Assembly: GCA_037349105.1 (NCBI GenBank)
Contig: JAYJMM010000009.1
Location: 2,170,001 to 2,234,000, forward strand
From: Limnomonas spitsbergensis
Lineage: Eukaryota > Chlorophyta > Chlorophyceae > Chlamydomonadales
Direction: 5' to 3'
DNA: 64,000 bases
Part shown: positions 11,101-19,180 of the stretch, one piece after another
How the letters are laid out: every line of letters begins with the position of its first letter
How positions within the stretch are numbered: the first letter of the stretch is position 1
Program-made: the position numbers and the translations under genes
Notes under the pieces: model-generated
What the model saw: only the letters and a program-made list of their open reading frames with translations
Database searches by the model: none
What the model was told of the DNA's origin: nothing

Positions 11101-13968
11101 GTCACAAGTTGAACCTTCAACCCAGCCGAAGAGCGAGCTCATGCCTCAGAGGTGTAGGGTTACAGGTTGAACCTTCAACCCAGCCGAAGAGCGGGCTCAT
11201 GCCTCAGAGGCATAGGGTTACAGGTTGAACCTTCAACCCAGCCGAAGAGCGAAGCTCATGCCTCAGAGGTGTAGGGTCACAAGTTGAACCTTCAACCCAG
11301 CCGAAGAGCGAGCTCATGCCTCAGAGGCGTAGGGTTACAGGTTGAACCTTCAAGCCAGCCGAAGAGCGGGCTCATGCCTCAGAGGCATAGGGTTACAGGT
11401 TGAACCTTCAACCCAGCCGAAGAGCAAGCTCATGCCTCAGAGGCGTAGGGTTACAGGTTCACCCTTTAACCCAGCCGAGGAGCGAGCTCATGCCTCAGAG
11501 GCGCAGGGTTACAGGTTGAACCTTCAACCCAGCCGAAGAGCAAGCTCATGCCTCAGAGGCGTAGGGTTACAGGTTCACCCTTCAACCCAGCCGAAGAGCG
11601 AGCTCATGCCTCAGAGGCGTAGGGTTACAGGTTTAATCTTCAACCCAGCCGAAGAGCGAGCTCATGCCTCAGAGGCGTAGGGTTACAGGTTTAATCTTCA
11701 ACCCAGCCGAAGAGCAAGCTCATGCCTCAGAGGCGTAGGGTTACATGTTGAACCTTCAACCCAGCCGAAGAGCGGGCTCATGCCTCAGAGGCGTAGGGTT
11801 ACAGGTTCACCCTTCAACCCAGCCGAAGAGCGGGCTCATGCCTCAGAGGCGTAGGGTTACAGGTTGAACCTTCAACCCAGCCGAAGAGCGAAGCTCATGC
11901 CTCAGAGGCATAGGGTCACAAGTTGAACCTTCAACCCAGCCGAAGAGCGAGCTCATGCCTCAGAGGCGTAGGGTTACAGGTTGAACCTTCAACCCAGCCG
12001 AAGAGCGAAGCTCATGCCTCAGAGGCATAGGGTCACAAGTTGAACCTTCAACCCAACCGAAGAGCGAGCTCATGCCTCAGAGGCGTAGGGTTACAGGTTT
12101 AACCTTCAACCCAGCCGAAGAGTGAAGCTCATGCCTCAGAGGTGTAGGTTTACAGGTTGAACCTTCATCCCAGCCGAAGAGCGAAGCTCATGCCTCAGAG
12201 GCGTAAGGTTATAAGTTTGACCTTCAACCCAGCCGAAGAGCGAGCTCATGACTCAGAGGCGTAGGGTTGAAGGTTAAGTGACCCTTAACCCAGCTGGAGA
12301 GCGAGCTCACAACTCAGGCTTGTCTTAAGCACCTCCATGCCACCGTACACACGCTGCATATACGGGTACTGACTACAGAAACTAACGTTTGGGTGTTTGC
12401 GCCTTGCTACCCCATTATTTAACATGATGAGCAAGTAATCCGTGAACAAGTTCATTAACCTCACAACAGCGATTCCCACGCGCCTTCATGTCGTCATAAG
12501 CGCGCTTCATTTCAGCATAAGCCCGGCGTATCTCCTCGCTTTCGTTCGCCGATGGGGTTGGGGCAGGCGATGGAGCGGGCGGCCGTGCATGTACGGAGGA
12601 TGCAGAATTGGGAGCCGGCGGCAAATGCGGTGCTGGGGCTGGTGCAGGAGTTGGAGCTGCGACAGGGACATCAGGTTTGAGCACAACCAGGACCTGCTGT
12701 TGTTGCTGTTGCTGCTGCTGTTGCTGTTGTTGCTGTTGCAAGGTACCTTGACGGGTGGCGCTTCCTTCCACCGCTGCCGCACGTGTTCCGGTAACATCTT
12801 CGGGGGCGGGGACGGCGGTGGATCCGCTCGGCCCGTCAGAGGCGGGCTGGTAGGCTACACTGGGCCTATCCATGTTTCCTGTCCGACTACTTTCCAGAGA
12901 CCGCGTGTTGACAGAGTAGTGAGAGGCTATCTCCTGCTGCGAGTTCCCAGTTGGGTCTGCAATCTTTACATGTGGTGAGCCGCCGGTCGGCTCAGCAAGA
13001 GGAGTCGCTGCGGCTGACGGCGAGAGCTGCACTCCGTCTGCTGCCTTGCTCGCTACAATATCTGCGTGGGTGCCACTGTTACGAGAGCTTGCAGCTGACC
13101 CTGCTGAGTCTGGCTCTGACTCGAATGTGCTCTATGCCGCATGCTGCAGGTGATACTGCGCATGGCGACATAGGTGCCGCGGCATACAAGAGCTGTCGCC
13201 ATGCATGCTCACGTGCGAGATGGGTTGTCGACATGCATGCTCATGTACCAGATACACACTTGCCATGCATACCCATGTATGAGATGTGCTGTCCCATGCA
13301 TGCCCATGCATGAGGCAGGTGCGGTAGGGATGCGCCCTTTCAACCTGTGCCTTGCTTGCCTGCACCGAGTTCCGAGCTGTTCGTCGCCAGTGAGATGGCT
13401 GAAGCTGCACCGGCCTGTCTGATGCCAGCTTGGCCTGCGTCAGCCATGGCCAGTGTTTGTGCCAGGCTGAGGGAATGAGAAGACCCAGGGCCCGCATGGG
13501 CATCACTGGCTAATGGTGCTGCTCTGGACAAATCAAGATTGTCGCCTCTTCGTGTCGCAGCGTTCGATTCAAGCCTGCTGAGTCGCAAAGGGGTTGGGCA
13601 CCGGTCAGGTAGGCAAAAGCAGGATGGGTAAGCCGCAATCCATGCGGGTCAGGAGGGCGCGGACTTGACGTCTGACCTGTCCAGCAGGTCGGGATCTAAA
13701 GGCGAGTCTGTGGAAGGCTCGCCAGATTCGCTTTGCTGTGCCTGCATCGGTCACGGGGCAGTGATGAGGCGACATCGGCATGTAGCTCCCCTCTTCAACT
13801 GACAGCTGGGGGCGTCAGAGCTCGCGGCAGCGCGAGGGGATCTCAAACTTGTTCATTCGATTCGATCGTCACCTTGAGGTCTCTGACGCCATCGATGGCA
13901 ACCTGCGCAAACTCCTTCGCCCCGTCCTCCACGTGCCTCCTGAATTCGGAAGCCAAGTTCTTCCACAT
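4962..13968 (-). CDS. Gene 1: long coiled-coil protein with disordered, polyQ N-terminal region (3' end not seen)
   Basis: Minus-strand gene assembled from exons 13968-13873, 13741-13677, 13577-13345, 13109-12460, 9572-9327, 8718-8587, 7908-7774, 6998-6903 and 5135-4962. Phases fit throughout and the sum is 609 codons. It starts MWKNLASEFRRHVEDGAKEF, a probable amphipathic helix. About 315 Ser/Ala/Pro-rich residues follow, including a run of 15 Gln, then roughly 260 residues of Ala/Glu/Arg-rich heptad-type coiled coil. From exon 5 on, every exon is a multiple of 3 and phase 0. The layout resembles golgin-type or other tethering/structural coils, but I cannot assign a family. Introns are long and filled with boundary-derived repeats. 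The acceptor of exon 4 and donor of exon 3 are the least certain joins. More exons probably lie left of the window. Confidence 0.65.
5136..5612 (-). pseudogene. Three decayed copies of the 5' part of gene 1 exon 9
   Basis: On the minus strand the acceptor plus roughly 50 nt of exon 9 recur with the shared CATCTCAGTC word (plus strand) at 5,091 (exon), 5,252, 5,425 and 5,559. The copies read LHEALLALGGTETEMNR and LHEPERALLDTETEMNH; the last has in-frame stops. They could be unused relics or alternative cassette exons. TTTAGGG-like words sit at 5,327-5,341 and 5,649-5,664. Confidence 0.7.
5613..5770. other. Short spacer with interstitial TTTAGGG words
   Basis: Purine-rich sequence containing GGGTTTAGGGTTTAG at about 5,650 and a degenerate repeat about 70 bp on. 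No coding signal seen. Confidence 0.5.
5860..6860 (-). repeat. About eight diverged copies of gene 1 exon 8 3' end and donor
   Basis: Plus-strand blocks beginning CACCTGCAAG or similar, then TCTTTCTGCTTCCAGTTCC-like sequence, recur near 5,864, 5,988, 6,116, 6,322, 6,430, 6,552, 6,668 and 6,757, ahead of the intact exon at 6,903. On the minus strand each is a version of RELEAERDDLQ plus donor, with frameshifts and stops. Between them lie CGTACCCTACCCC and CCCGCACACCCGTACC spacers. Confidence 0.7.
6903..6998 (-). CDS. Gene 1 exon 8, coiled coil
   Basis: Acceptor TTGTGACAG, donor GACTTGCAG before GTGGGG, 96 nt = 32 codons, phase 0. It encodes DGERRVRVFNNAVKAAVGK then VQRELEAERDDLQ. About eight decayed copies of its 3' end lie downstream (5,860-6,800), and two copies of its 5' end lie upstream (7,103 and 7,210). 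Confidence 0.77.
6991..7320 (-). repeat. Three tandem copies (about 110 bp) of gene 1 exon 8 5' end and acceptor
   Basis: TCTCCATCCTG (minus CAGGATGGAGA, the exon 8 acceptor and first codons) recurs at 6,991, 7,103 and 7,210, each followed by AAGCGG and a TTTTGTTTTGAAGAAA-like block. Only the leftmost copy continues into an intact exon. Confidence 0.75.
7774..7908 (-). CDS. Gene 1 exon 7, coiled coil
   Basis: Acceptor AATCTGAAG, donor TTGCGCCAG before GTGGGG, 135 nt = 45 codons, phase 0. The translation is AEAARNEADRLRREAQAEAH then AAVSAADAERSTRAQAEG and so on. It has no in-frame ATG, so start-based ORF calling misses it. Confidence 0.75.
8327..8483. repeat. Direct repeat, 44 bp twice, 113 bp apart
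   Basis: Segments at 8,327-8,370 and 8,440-8,483 share TGCAGTGCAGCTC and CCAATCCCCATTCTG with few mismatches. They lie in gene 1 intron 6, next to a CT-rich stretch (8,490-8,585) just after the exon 6 donor. Confidence 0.75.
8587..8718 (-). CDS. Gene 1 exon 6, coiled coil
   Basis: Acceptor CTGACAG, donor GGGGACAG before GTGAGA, 132 nt = 44 codons, phase 0. It encodes EAGTAEFETLRFELANTVRK then an Ala/Glu/Lys-rich helix. The intron after it is GA-rich and repeats GTGAGAGG-like words of its own donor. Confidence 0.8.
8918..9071 (-). mobile_element. MITE-like element, family A (reverse copy)
   Basis: Read on the minus strand it starts TTTGCCTTTCCTC and ends near GGAGGGAAAT, with internal ACGTTGTTT, AGGGATCCAT and ATACCGGAGGG blocks shared with the copies at 31,815 and 55,259. 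It is short, non-coding, has terminal inverted repeats and sits in gene 1 intron 5. A broken end of a second copy is visible at about 8,858-8,878. Confidence 0.6.
9327..9572 (-). CDS. Gene 1 exon 5, coiled coil
   Basis: Acceptor TATGTGCACAG, donor CATGCTGAG before GTGAGG, 246 nt = 82 codons, phase 0 at both ends. The translation runs from ALLRKSMAECVRQSEEVV to GELQEERERHAE with heptad-like Leu/Ala/Val spacing and no Pro. Clear coding composition and canonical sites make this the best-supported exon of the gene. Confidence 0.85.
9690..12300. repeat. 58-bp tandem array, about 45 copies, in gene 1 intron 4
   Basis: Units of 58-60 bp share CCAGCCGAAGAGCG, CTCATGCCTCAGAGGCGTAG and GGTTACAGGTT, with a one-base AAGC/AGC indel class and scattered substitutions. 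On the minus strand each unit reads CGGCTGG then GTTGAAGG, resembling the end of a possible exon and donor at its right edge (12,290). Short open frames come from the repeat. Confidence 0.93.
12290..12353 (-). other. Exon-like segment at the edge of the 58-bp array
   Basis: Acceptor-like TATATGCAG, then a frame containing GGMEVLKTSLSCELALQLG, then CAGCTGG before GTTAAG. The residues suit a coiled coil, but 64 nt would shift the frame into exon 5, so it is either skipped, a relic, or spliced differently. Its last 30 bp match the array unit (GAGCTCGCTCT shared). Confidence 0.35.
12460..13109 (-). CDS. Gene 1 exon 4 with polyglutamine tract
   Basis: Open from about 13,133 and used here from 13,109 (phase 1) to TGTGAG before GTTAAT (phase 0). 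It encodes Ser/Ala/Pro/Thr-rich disordered sequence, 15 consecutive Gln at about 12,695-12,740, a Pro/Ala linker, and at its end the first helical segment (ESEEIRRAYAEMKRAYDDMK). The exact acceptor is uncertain: several AGs in the same frame lie between 13,100 and 13,130. Confidence 0.6.
13168..13322. repeat. CATGCATGC-rich degenerate tandem repeat, about 4 units of 33 bp
   Basis: Units centred on CATGCATGCTCA or CATGCATGCCCA recur between gene 1 exons 3 and 4. No coding signal. Confidence 0.65.
13345..13577 (-). CDS. Gene 1 exon 3
   Basis: Acceptor GCGACTCAG, then C AGG CTT in phase 2, matching exon 2. It encodes 77 codons rich in Ala, Ser, Gly and Leu (RLESNAATRRGDNLDL and on). I used donor CACAG before GTTGAAAG (phase 1). 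A GC donor at 13,360 (GTGCAG before GCAAG) has the same phase and is a real alternative. Confidence 0.5.
13677..13741 (-). CDS. Gene 1 exon 2
   Basis: Acceptor CCGATGCAG precedes GCACAGCAAAGC; the donor is CTGGACAG before GTCAGA. It is 65 nt, phase 0 in and phase 2 out, encoding an acidic Ser/Asp-rich piece (AQQSESGEPSTDSPLDPDLL). The AG left at its end is completed by the C that starts exon 3. Confidence 0.55.
13873..13968 (-). CDS. Gene 1 exon 1 (start codon)
   Basis: ATG at 13,968-13,966 opens 32 codons, MWKNLASEFRRHVEDGAKEF and on to RDLK, ending at CTCAAG before GTGACG (phase 0). The mix of hydrophobic and charged residues suits an N-terminal amphipathic helix. If read through, the frame meets a stop 9 codons later, which supports the donor. 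Confidence 0.6.
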
Positions 13969-16248
13969 TGTAACAGCAGAGGTAGAGCGAAATTGTCATA
14001 CACTAGCGTGAGTTAGCGGGGTGGAGGGAGGTTGATCAAATTGTACCCCGGGAGATCACTCCCAAGATCACTACCTGCAACATGGCAACATTCCTGCAAC
14101 CAGAGATCTCAGGATCGGATCCCCTGCAACACCAAATTGTTCCCAATGGTGACTCGTCGACTTGTCGTGCAGGAAATGCAGAGGCAAGGCACAGGGCTAC
14201 TAACACGTTTCAGTGATTTGCCGCTGGAAGGGTTCAATTCGATACATGTACCGGTATGTGCAACCCCAACACTGGCCTCGTTCTTGAGTGGTGACATTGA
14301 CCCGTACCGTATATAGCCATCGTTCCCACGTACCGTATTGAGACAATGAAACCTGCCCCAGTAGCCCCAGCAGGGGAGCCCCAGTGTCATGGTCACATAT
14401 GCGGCCATATGTTATGCTACCAGGGCGCTAAGAAGAAGGTTTGTTTGCACCCCAGCCATCATCAGAGCTCAAGTCATGATGAATTGGTGATACCGTGTTC
14501 CTTGAATTGCCTCTGAGGCCCATTTGCTTATAGTTGTTGAGGCAAAGTCTTGTAGTCATTTATTGCTGCCATGAGTTCAAGCACGCTGCAGCTCACATTT
14601 GGCATGCACCTTGCTCACCTACCACTCTACCAGGGAACCCCCCAAGAAGGAATCTTAAGTCGATCAGGATCATAGCTGGTCATGAGGACCTCGTGATGAG
14701 GTTCCATTTGATTTGCTCATGCAGGTCAAGAAAGCCCTTTTTTGGCATGCTCGGTACCCAACTACCAGATGACTGAAGCAGCTTGGCTTTCGTAATGGCA
14801 CATCAGAGCATGCTGATCAATAGCCTTGACCACTGATGTACCTACGAGAAACAGCTGTGAAACACAAATCTGCACCCCATATTGCGTTTCTATTTCCAGC
14901 ACCAGCCGGTAAATGTGAGTCCTCTACATACTCTCGAGGACCAGTCACTTCTCAGCATGGCAGCTGTACCATAACATTGACATTACACCAGTCCATCTAG
15001 AAATGACAGGGCCAGCGTCTAGGAAGTTTGACAGGGGGGGGGAATGCTGTAAACCGTGTCCCCTATCCTGCCCAGGTAGGCCGATGAGGACAGCCACCCA
15101 GTCCATGTTTTGAAACTGCCATTGTTATAGACAAAGGGAGAGACCTCGTTTCATGAAACAGGGGATCCTTGAGTCAGCTCTCATATGCCCAAGGCTCAGC
15201 CCTGTGGTCAAGCCCATCCCAGCAATTTGTGCTACCAGGATATTACCTGCACAGACGACTGAGACTGTGCACCTCCTACACTCTGATGTTTCAATGCTGT
15301 ACTTGGTTTCCTGACTGGCCTTTATCTGGCTCTTAATGCAGATGATACACACAAGGGGAGCAGGAAAATTGTAAAGCTTAAGGGGATCAGGTGGATGATA
15401 CAGGTTGAGGGGGGGAGGTGGATGTTTAGGGTTTAGGGGAGCAGGTGACTGTTAGGGTCTTGTCATATATCGCAACGTCTGTCCGTGTATCGATTGACAA
15501 CTGCGCCTTGGCATTGATTACAAGATAGCACGTCAATGGATTGCATCCAAACATGGAGATGTTGAACAAACATGAATCAGTGGACTTGAATTTCGAATGG
15601 CATAAATTGTGGAAGTGTAGCGAAGCTTCAAGCATGAGACGGACGCCCGGTTGAGAGAAAGCCAGTTTAAGAACATCACATCATCAGCTTCAAGAACGAA
15701 CTGAAATGCATCTAATAGCGGTAAATATTGTACAAGACGATTATTTAATTTAATGCAAGTACCAGTACCGGTACCGTGCTTGTAATCAAATCAAATTGAA
15801 AAAGCCGGGCTCCCCTAAAAAATAGTTAAAATACAAAAAACTTCGCCACACCATTGTCTTCACAAATTTAATGCAGGAGATGGACCCTGAATGAGGCTTT
15901 ACTTTGTTCACATGATTGAAAAAAGGTGAAAGCGGCAGTGACGACAAGCAGCAGGTTACAAACTCAAAAAATTGTGGTCCAAAACCACTAGTCACCTCCC
16001 TCCCCTTGGGTGCAAGAATGGCACTTGGCCACATGTCAGACAATCCAACCAACACAAAAGTTCAGCTTGGTCAGGCACGCGCACGCAATGCTGAAAATAA
16101 GCCAGGAAGCAATGCAAATCAAATGCGATCGCATGAAATGCGCATTTATGCAAGCAAACCTGGAGCCGCACTCTTCCAATCTGTATCCTGTGATCCAAAC
16201 TCTGATTTCCCTCAAACCACTAGGTGAGGTAGGTTGCAAGCTCCTGTG
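13969..16248. other. Intergenic region between genes 1 and 2
   Basis: No frame with exon-like composition found on either strand. It contains palindromic TACCGGTA-type words (about 14,248 and 15,762), a G run at 15,030, and a TTTAGGG word at about 15,424. It should hold the gene 1 promoter (right of 13,968) and the gene 2 3' end (left of 16,249). No convincing TATA box or poly(A) signal seen. Confidence 0.4.
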
Positions 16249-17583
16249 TCAGACCAGGGCAGCCAGAGGGCATCCCTCCACAGCTGTTCCCTGGGGGGCA
16301 CTGGGCCCTGGATTTAAGGGCCACGGACCTCCTGCTTGTACCCGCGGGTCTGGCAGATGTACCGGATCTGGCGGATCGACTGGGTCTGCAGATTCTAGAG
16401 GGGCCCACGGGCCTCCTACAAGCACGTGCGGCAACGGAACCGAGGAGGTGGAAGCACCCTCATCGACAGCAGGCGCATTGATCGCGGTGCCCCCTAAGGA
16501 GCTGCTGCCCTGCCTTGGCCGCCAAGTGTCCCTCCCTGCCATGGCCACAGCCATGGCCACCGAGGCCGCCCTGCGCTGGCTGGTAGGGCTAGGCGCATCT
16601 GGCAGAAGCAGCAAGGGCTGGTGTTGCTGGGGAGAGGAGTAGGGGGCAGGGGAAGACGGGGGGTGCAACAGAGGCAGCCAGGAGCTGGTGTACTGCGAGC
16701 GTCCTCGCGGAACCGGCGCGGGGCCTGCAGGCGCGGGGGGTGTTGGGGCGGCAGCGCTGCCTCTGTCCGCCATAATCCCCTGCAGCAGCAGCTGGTGCCG
16801 GTGGAGCGTCGACGCCGGAGCGGCAAGCGTGGAAGGTAGCGTGGCGTCCAAGACGGAAATCCTAGGAGATGGCGCAGGCAAGGCGCGTGGCAAGTAGAAC
16901 GAGAAGCCAGCAGCGGCAGCGGCAGCGGCGACGCTGCCAGGGTCGCTTGTGGTCAATGGATGGATTAATTCAGTTGCATCTGGCAGCTGATGCGGCTGCA
17001 ACGTCTTGCATGATAGATCGGGCTCATGTTGTTGCTGCTGCGGCTGCTGCGAATGGCTGCTACTGCTGGTCCCTGAAACATAGAGCTCTCTCAAGCTGCT
17101 GGCGAGGCGAGTGGCCATGCGCTGGCCACGGGGGCGCAAGGAGGTTCCAGATCCTGCAGATCCGGCTGGTCCAACCGCCGCGGCGGTACTTCCCGGCACA
17201 ACCAGGAGTCTGGACAGGAGGTAGTTCGCCCCGTCATGCTTGAAAGCGGACCCCAGTGTCATGATGGGATCCGCTTGAGCGCCGGGAGGGGGGGCAGTGC
17301 TGGCAGCTTTCAACGTCGAAGGAGCGGGAACGCCGGGTCGTGCTACGGGGATTCCATGAACAGGTACTGGGGCTCTCAAAATCGGGATGCTGCTGGCGGG
17401 TAAGCGCAAACCCGCCGTGGCTGCTGCTGCGGCAGCTTTCAACACTGCAGGGTCAACGGGTGGTGCCGACAGCAGCAACGGGTCGAGGCGGGAGGCCTGG
17501 CGTTGGCGCCACAGGAGGTTGCGAGCCGGGAAGGAATTCTTGCTGCAGGCCCCCAAACCCCAGCTGAGGTCATCCAAAGCAGG
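16249..17583 (-). CDS. Gene 2 exon 2 (terminal)
   Basis: Acceptor TTTCACGCACGCAG, then CCTGCTTTGGATGAC (PALDDLSWGLG) in phase 0, running 444 codons to TGA at 16,251-16,249. The tail is Pro/Asp/Gly-rich (PVDPPDPVHLPDPRV). Confidence 0.68.
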   Translation of the reverse strand, partial: PALDDLSWGLGACSKNSFPARNLLWRQRQASRLDPLLLSAPPVDPAVLKAAAAAATAGLRLPASSIPILRAPVPVHGIPVARPGVPAPSTLKAASTAPPPGAQADPIMTLGSAFKHDGANYLLSRLLVVPGSTAAAVGPAGSAGSGTSLRPRGQRMATRLASSLRELYVSGTSSSSHSQQPQQQQHEPDLSCKTLQPHQLPDATELIHPLTTSDPGSVAAAAAAAGFSFYLPRALPAPSPRISVLDATLPSTLAAPASTLHRHQLLLQGIMADRGSAAAPTPPAPAGPAPVPRGRSQYTSSWLPLLHPPSSPAPYSSPQQHQPLLLLPDAPSPTSQRRAASVAMAVAMAGRDTWRPRQGSSSLGGTAINAPAVDEGASTSSVPLPHVLVGGPWAPLESADPVDPPDPVHLPDPRVQAGGPWPLNPGPSAPQGTAVEGCPLAALV

Positions 17584-19180
17584 CTGCGTGCGTGAAATGT
17601 GCCAGCAAGTCAGGTTCAACGTGTGGCATCACATTTTTCTTGCAATTTCAAATCAGGTTCAGCGTGTGGCATCACACATGTTCTTGCATTTTCAAAGCTT
17701 TGGATTCACCTGCAGCAGGCTCAACCTACAGATACCGGCAGATGGTCAAAGGAGCGGATGCGAGGGGAGGGGAGGGGGATTCCCCTTATCATTGTTTACC
17801 TCACTACCTTGAGAATTGAACATCCCAGCCCATCCCTAGTTGGACACAATACCTTACCTGAGTAGGATGCACCAGGGATATGCCGTCAGGCTCCTCTTCA
17901 GCAGTAGGCGACACCTGCAGGCATCCTGAAGCCTCCGCGCACTCCTCGTCGTGCGCCTCCTCCCCCATGGCGACCTGGGCAGGTCTGATGCCACACCCCT
18001 TGACGAGGATGAGCCTCTCCGGGAACGGTCGTGAGACCTTTGAAACATCTTGGTTCTTGGCCTCGTATTCCAGGGCCATCTCCGCCTTCAACTCTGCCTC
18101 AGGCTGCGGGTAGGCGCTGTCGCGCAATCGGGTCATCATCCAGTCGCTCGCATCGTATAGTCCACGGTGCATCCGTGGAAGCTGCGACGGCTCCGGTCCC
18201 CCAGCTACGACCCTCAGCAGGGGGGCGGAGGCGGAGGCGGGGGCGCCGGCATCAGCCTGCGGCCCGCCGCCACTGCTGCTGCTGCTGCTGGTACCTGCTG
18301 CTGCCCGCTGCGGAGCTCGCACCTCCAGAACCACCACGGGGCGCCGGGGCTGCGGCACTGGTGGTGGACCTTCAATATGTGCACGCAGGCTGGCCGCCCG
18401 GTGATGAGGAGAGCCTGGCTGAGGCAACGGCAGCAACGCAACGTTTGTGCAATCGGAGAACGAGGAAAGTAGGGGAGCAGGCGCAAACTGCGAGCTATCG
18501 GCCCTACAGGGGGCGACTGACCACTTTGAGGTGAGCGAATCGGCGCGGGTCCTACTTCTCGAGGCAGAAGCGTCCTTGCTGGTGTCCGAGCCGCAGGACC
18601 CGCCGGCCTCGGAGGCGACCCTGCCGGCGGCATCAGACGCCTCGTCGGCGTCGGCGATGTCATCAGCCGTGAGGTCCCCTTCGGTGGACGCTGCGTAACT
18701 CTGTGGGTTGCTCCTGAGGCGATCGGATACGAGCAGGCCCGCCCAGTCCACTGAGCGCTTGGGCTTACCGTCGCTTCTTCTTCTGTAGCCGGCAAGGCTG
18801 CTTGCCTCAGTGTTGGCCATGCAAGGCTCCACCAGGGTCGGGCCAGGCGTGCCAGGGCTGGAGCGCTGCTGCCGCTGCCACACATCAGTCTGCTGCTGCT
18901 GTTTCTGCTGCTGCTCCTGTTTTTGCTGCTGCTGCTTATGATGGAAGGATTCCAGGGCAGTGCTCCAGCCTCCTCCTCCTTTCTCTGGCTGTGTGACAGG
19001 CTCCATTAGGGTGTGCTCGTGTACCGGGGCGGGTGTGGTTCCGCAGGGCGCAACACGAATGAAGTGCGCGGGGCCGGTTACTGGCTGCCATGGGGGAGCT
19101 ACTATTGGCTTCCAGGTGTGGTATAGCTTGGGGTTGCTGGCAGCCAGCAGCAGCAGCAGGGTATCCCCTTGGCCTGCCAT
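16249..19180 (-). CDS. Gene 2: large Ser/Ala/Pro/Gln-rich protein of unknown function
   Basis: Two exons (19180-17858 and 17583-16249) joined in phase 0 give 885 residues. The start is ATG in GCCCTGAATGGCAGG. Exon 1 has a polyQ/Lys-Gln tract (KQQQQKQEQQQK), an acidic Ser/Asp patch (DLTADDIADADEASD), and a more ordered, charged stretch near its end (DASDWMMTRL, SRPFPERLILVKGCGIR). Exon 2 is Ala/Pro/Ser-rich with a His/Gln segment and ends at TGA. I recognise no domain. It is most likely a largely disordered regulatory or scaffold protein, but nothing in the sequence fixes a role. A later undetected donor before the TGA cannot be excluded. Confidence 0.7.
17600..17705. repeat. 46-bp tandem duplication next to the gene 2 acceptor
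   Basis: TTCAACGTGTGGCATCACA and TTCAGCGTGTGGCATCACA are followed by matching TTTCTTGCAATTTCAAA-type sequence, twice in tandem, 15 bp from the exon 2 acceptor in the 274-bp intron. Confidence 0.75.
17858..19180 (-). CDS. Gene 2 exon 1
   Basis: 1,323 nt, 441 codons, from MAGQGDTLLLLLAAS to LVHPTQ, closed by the canonical donor CTACTCAG before GTAAGG. A frame this long outside a tandem repeat, with mixed residue use, supports coding. Confidence 0.75.

Noticed and set aside
9690..12300. CRISPR-like regular repeats
   Set aside because: Units are contiguous with no unique spacers, no cas genes are present, and the genome is eukaryotic.
18031..18534. Plus-strand frames opposite gene 2
   Set aside because: Ser/Arg-rich shadows of the minus-strand exon; the minus frame is longer, starts at ATG and has a canonical donor in phase with the next exon.
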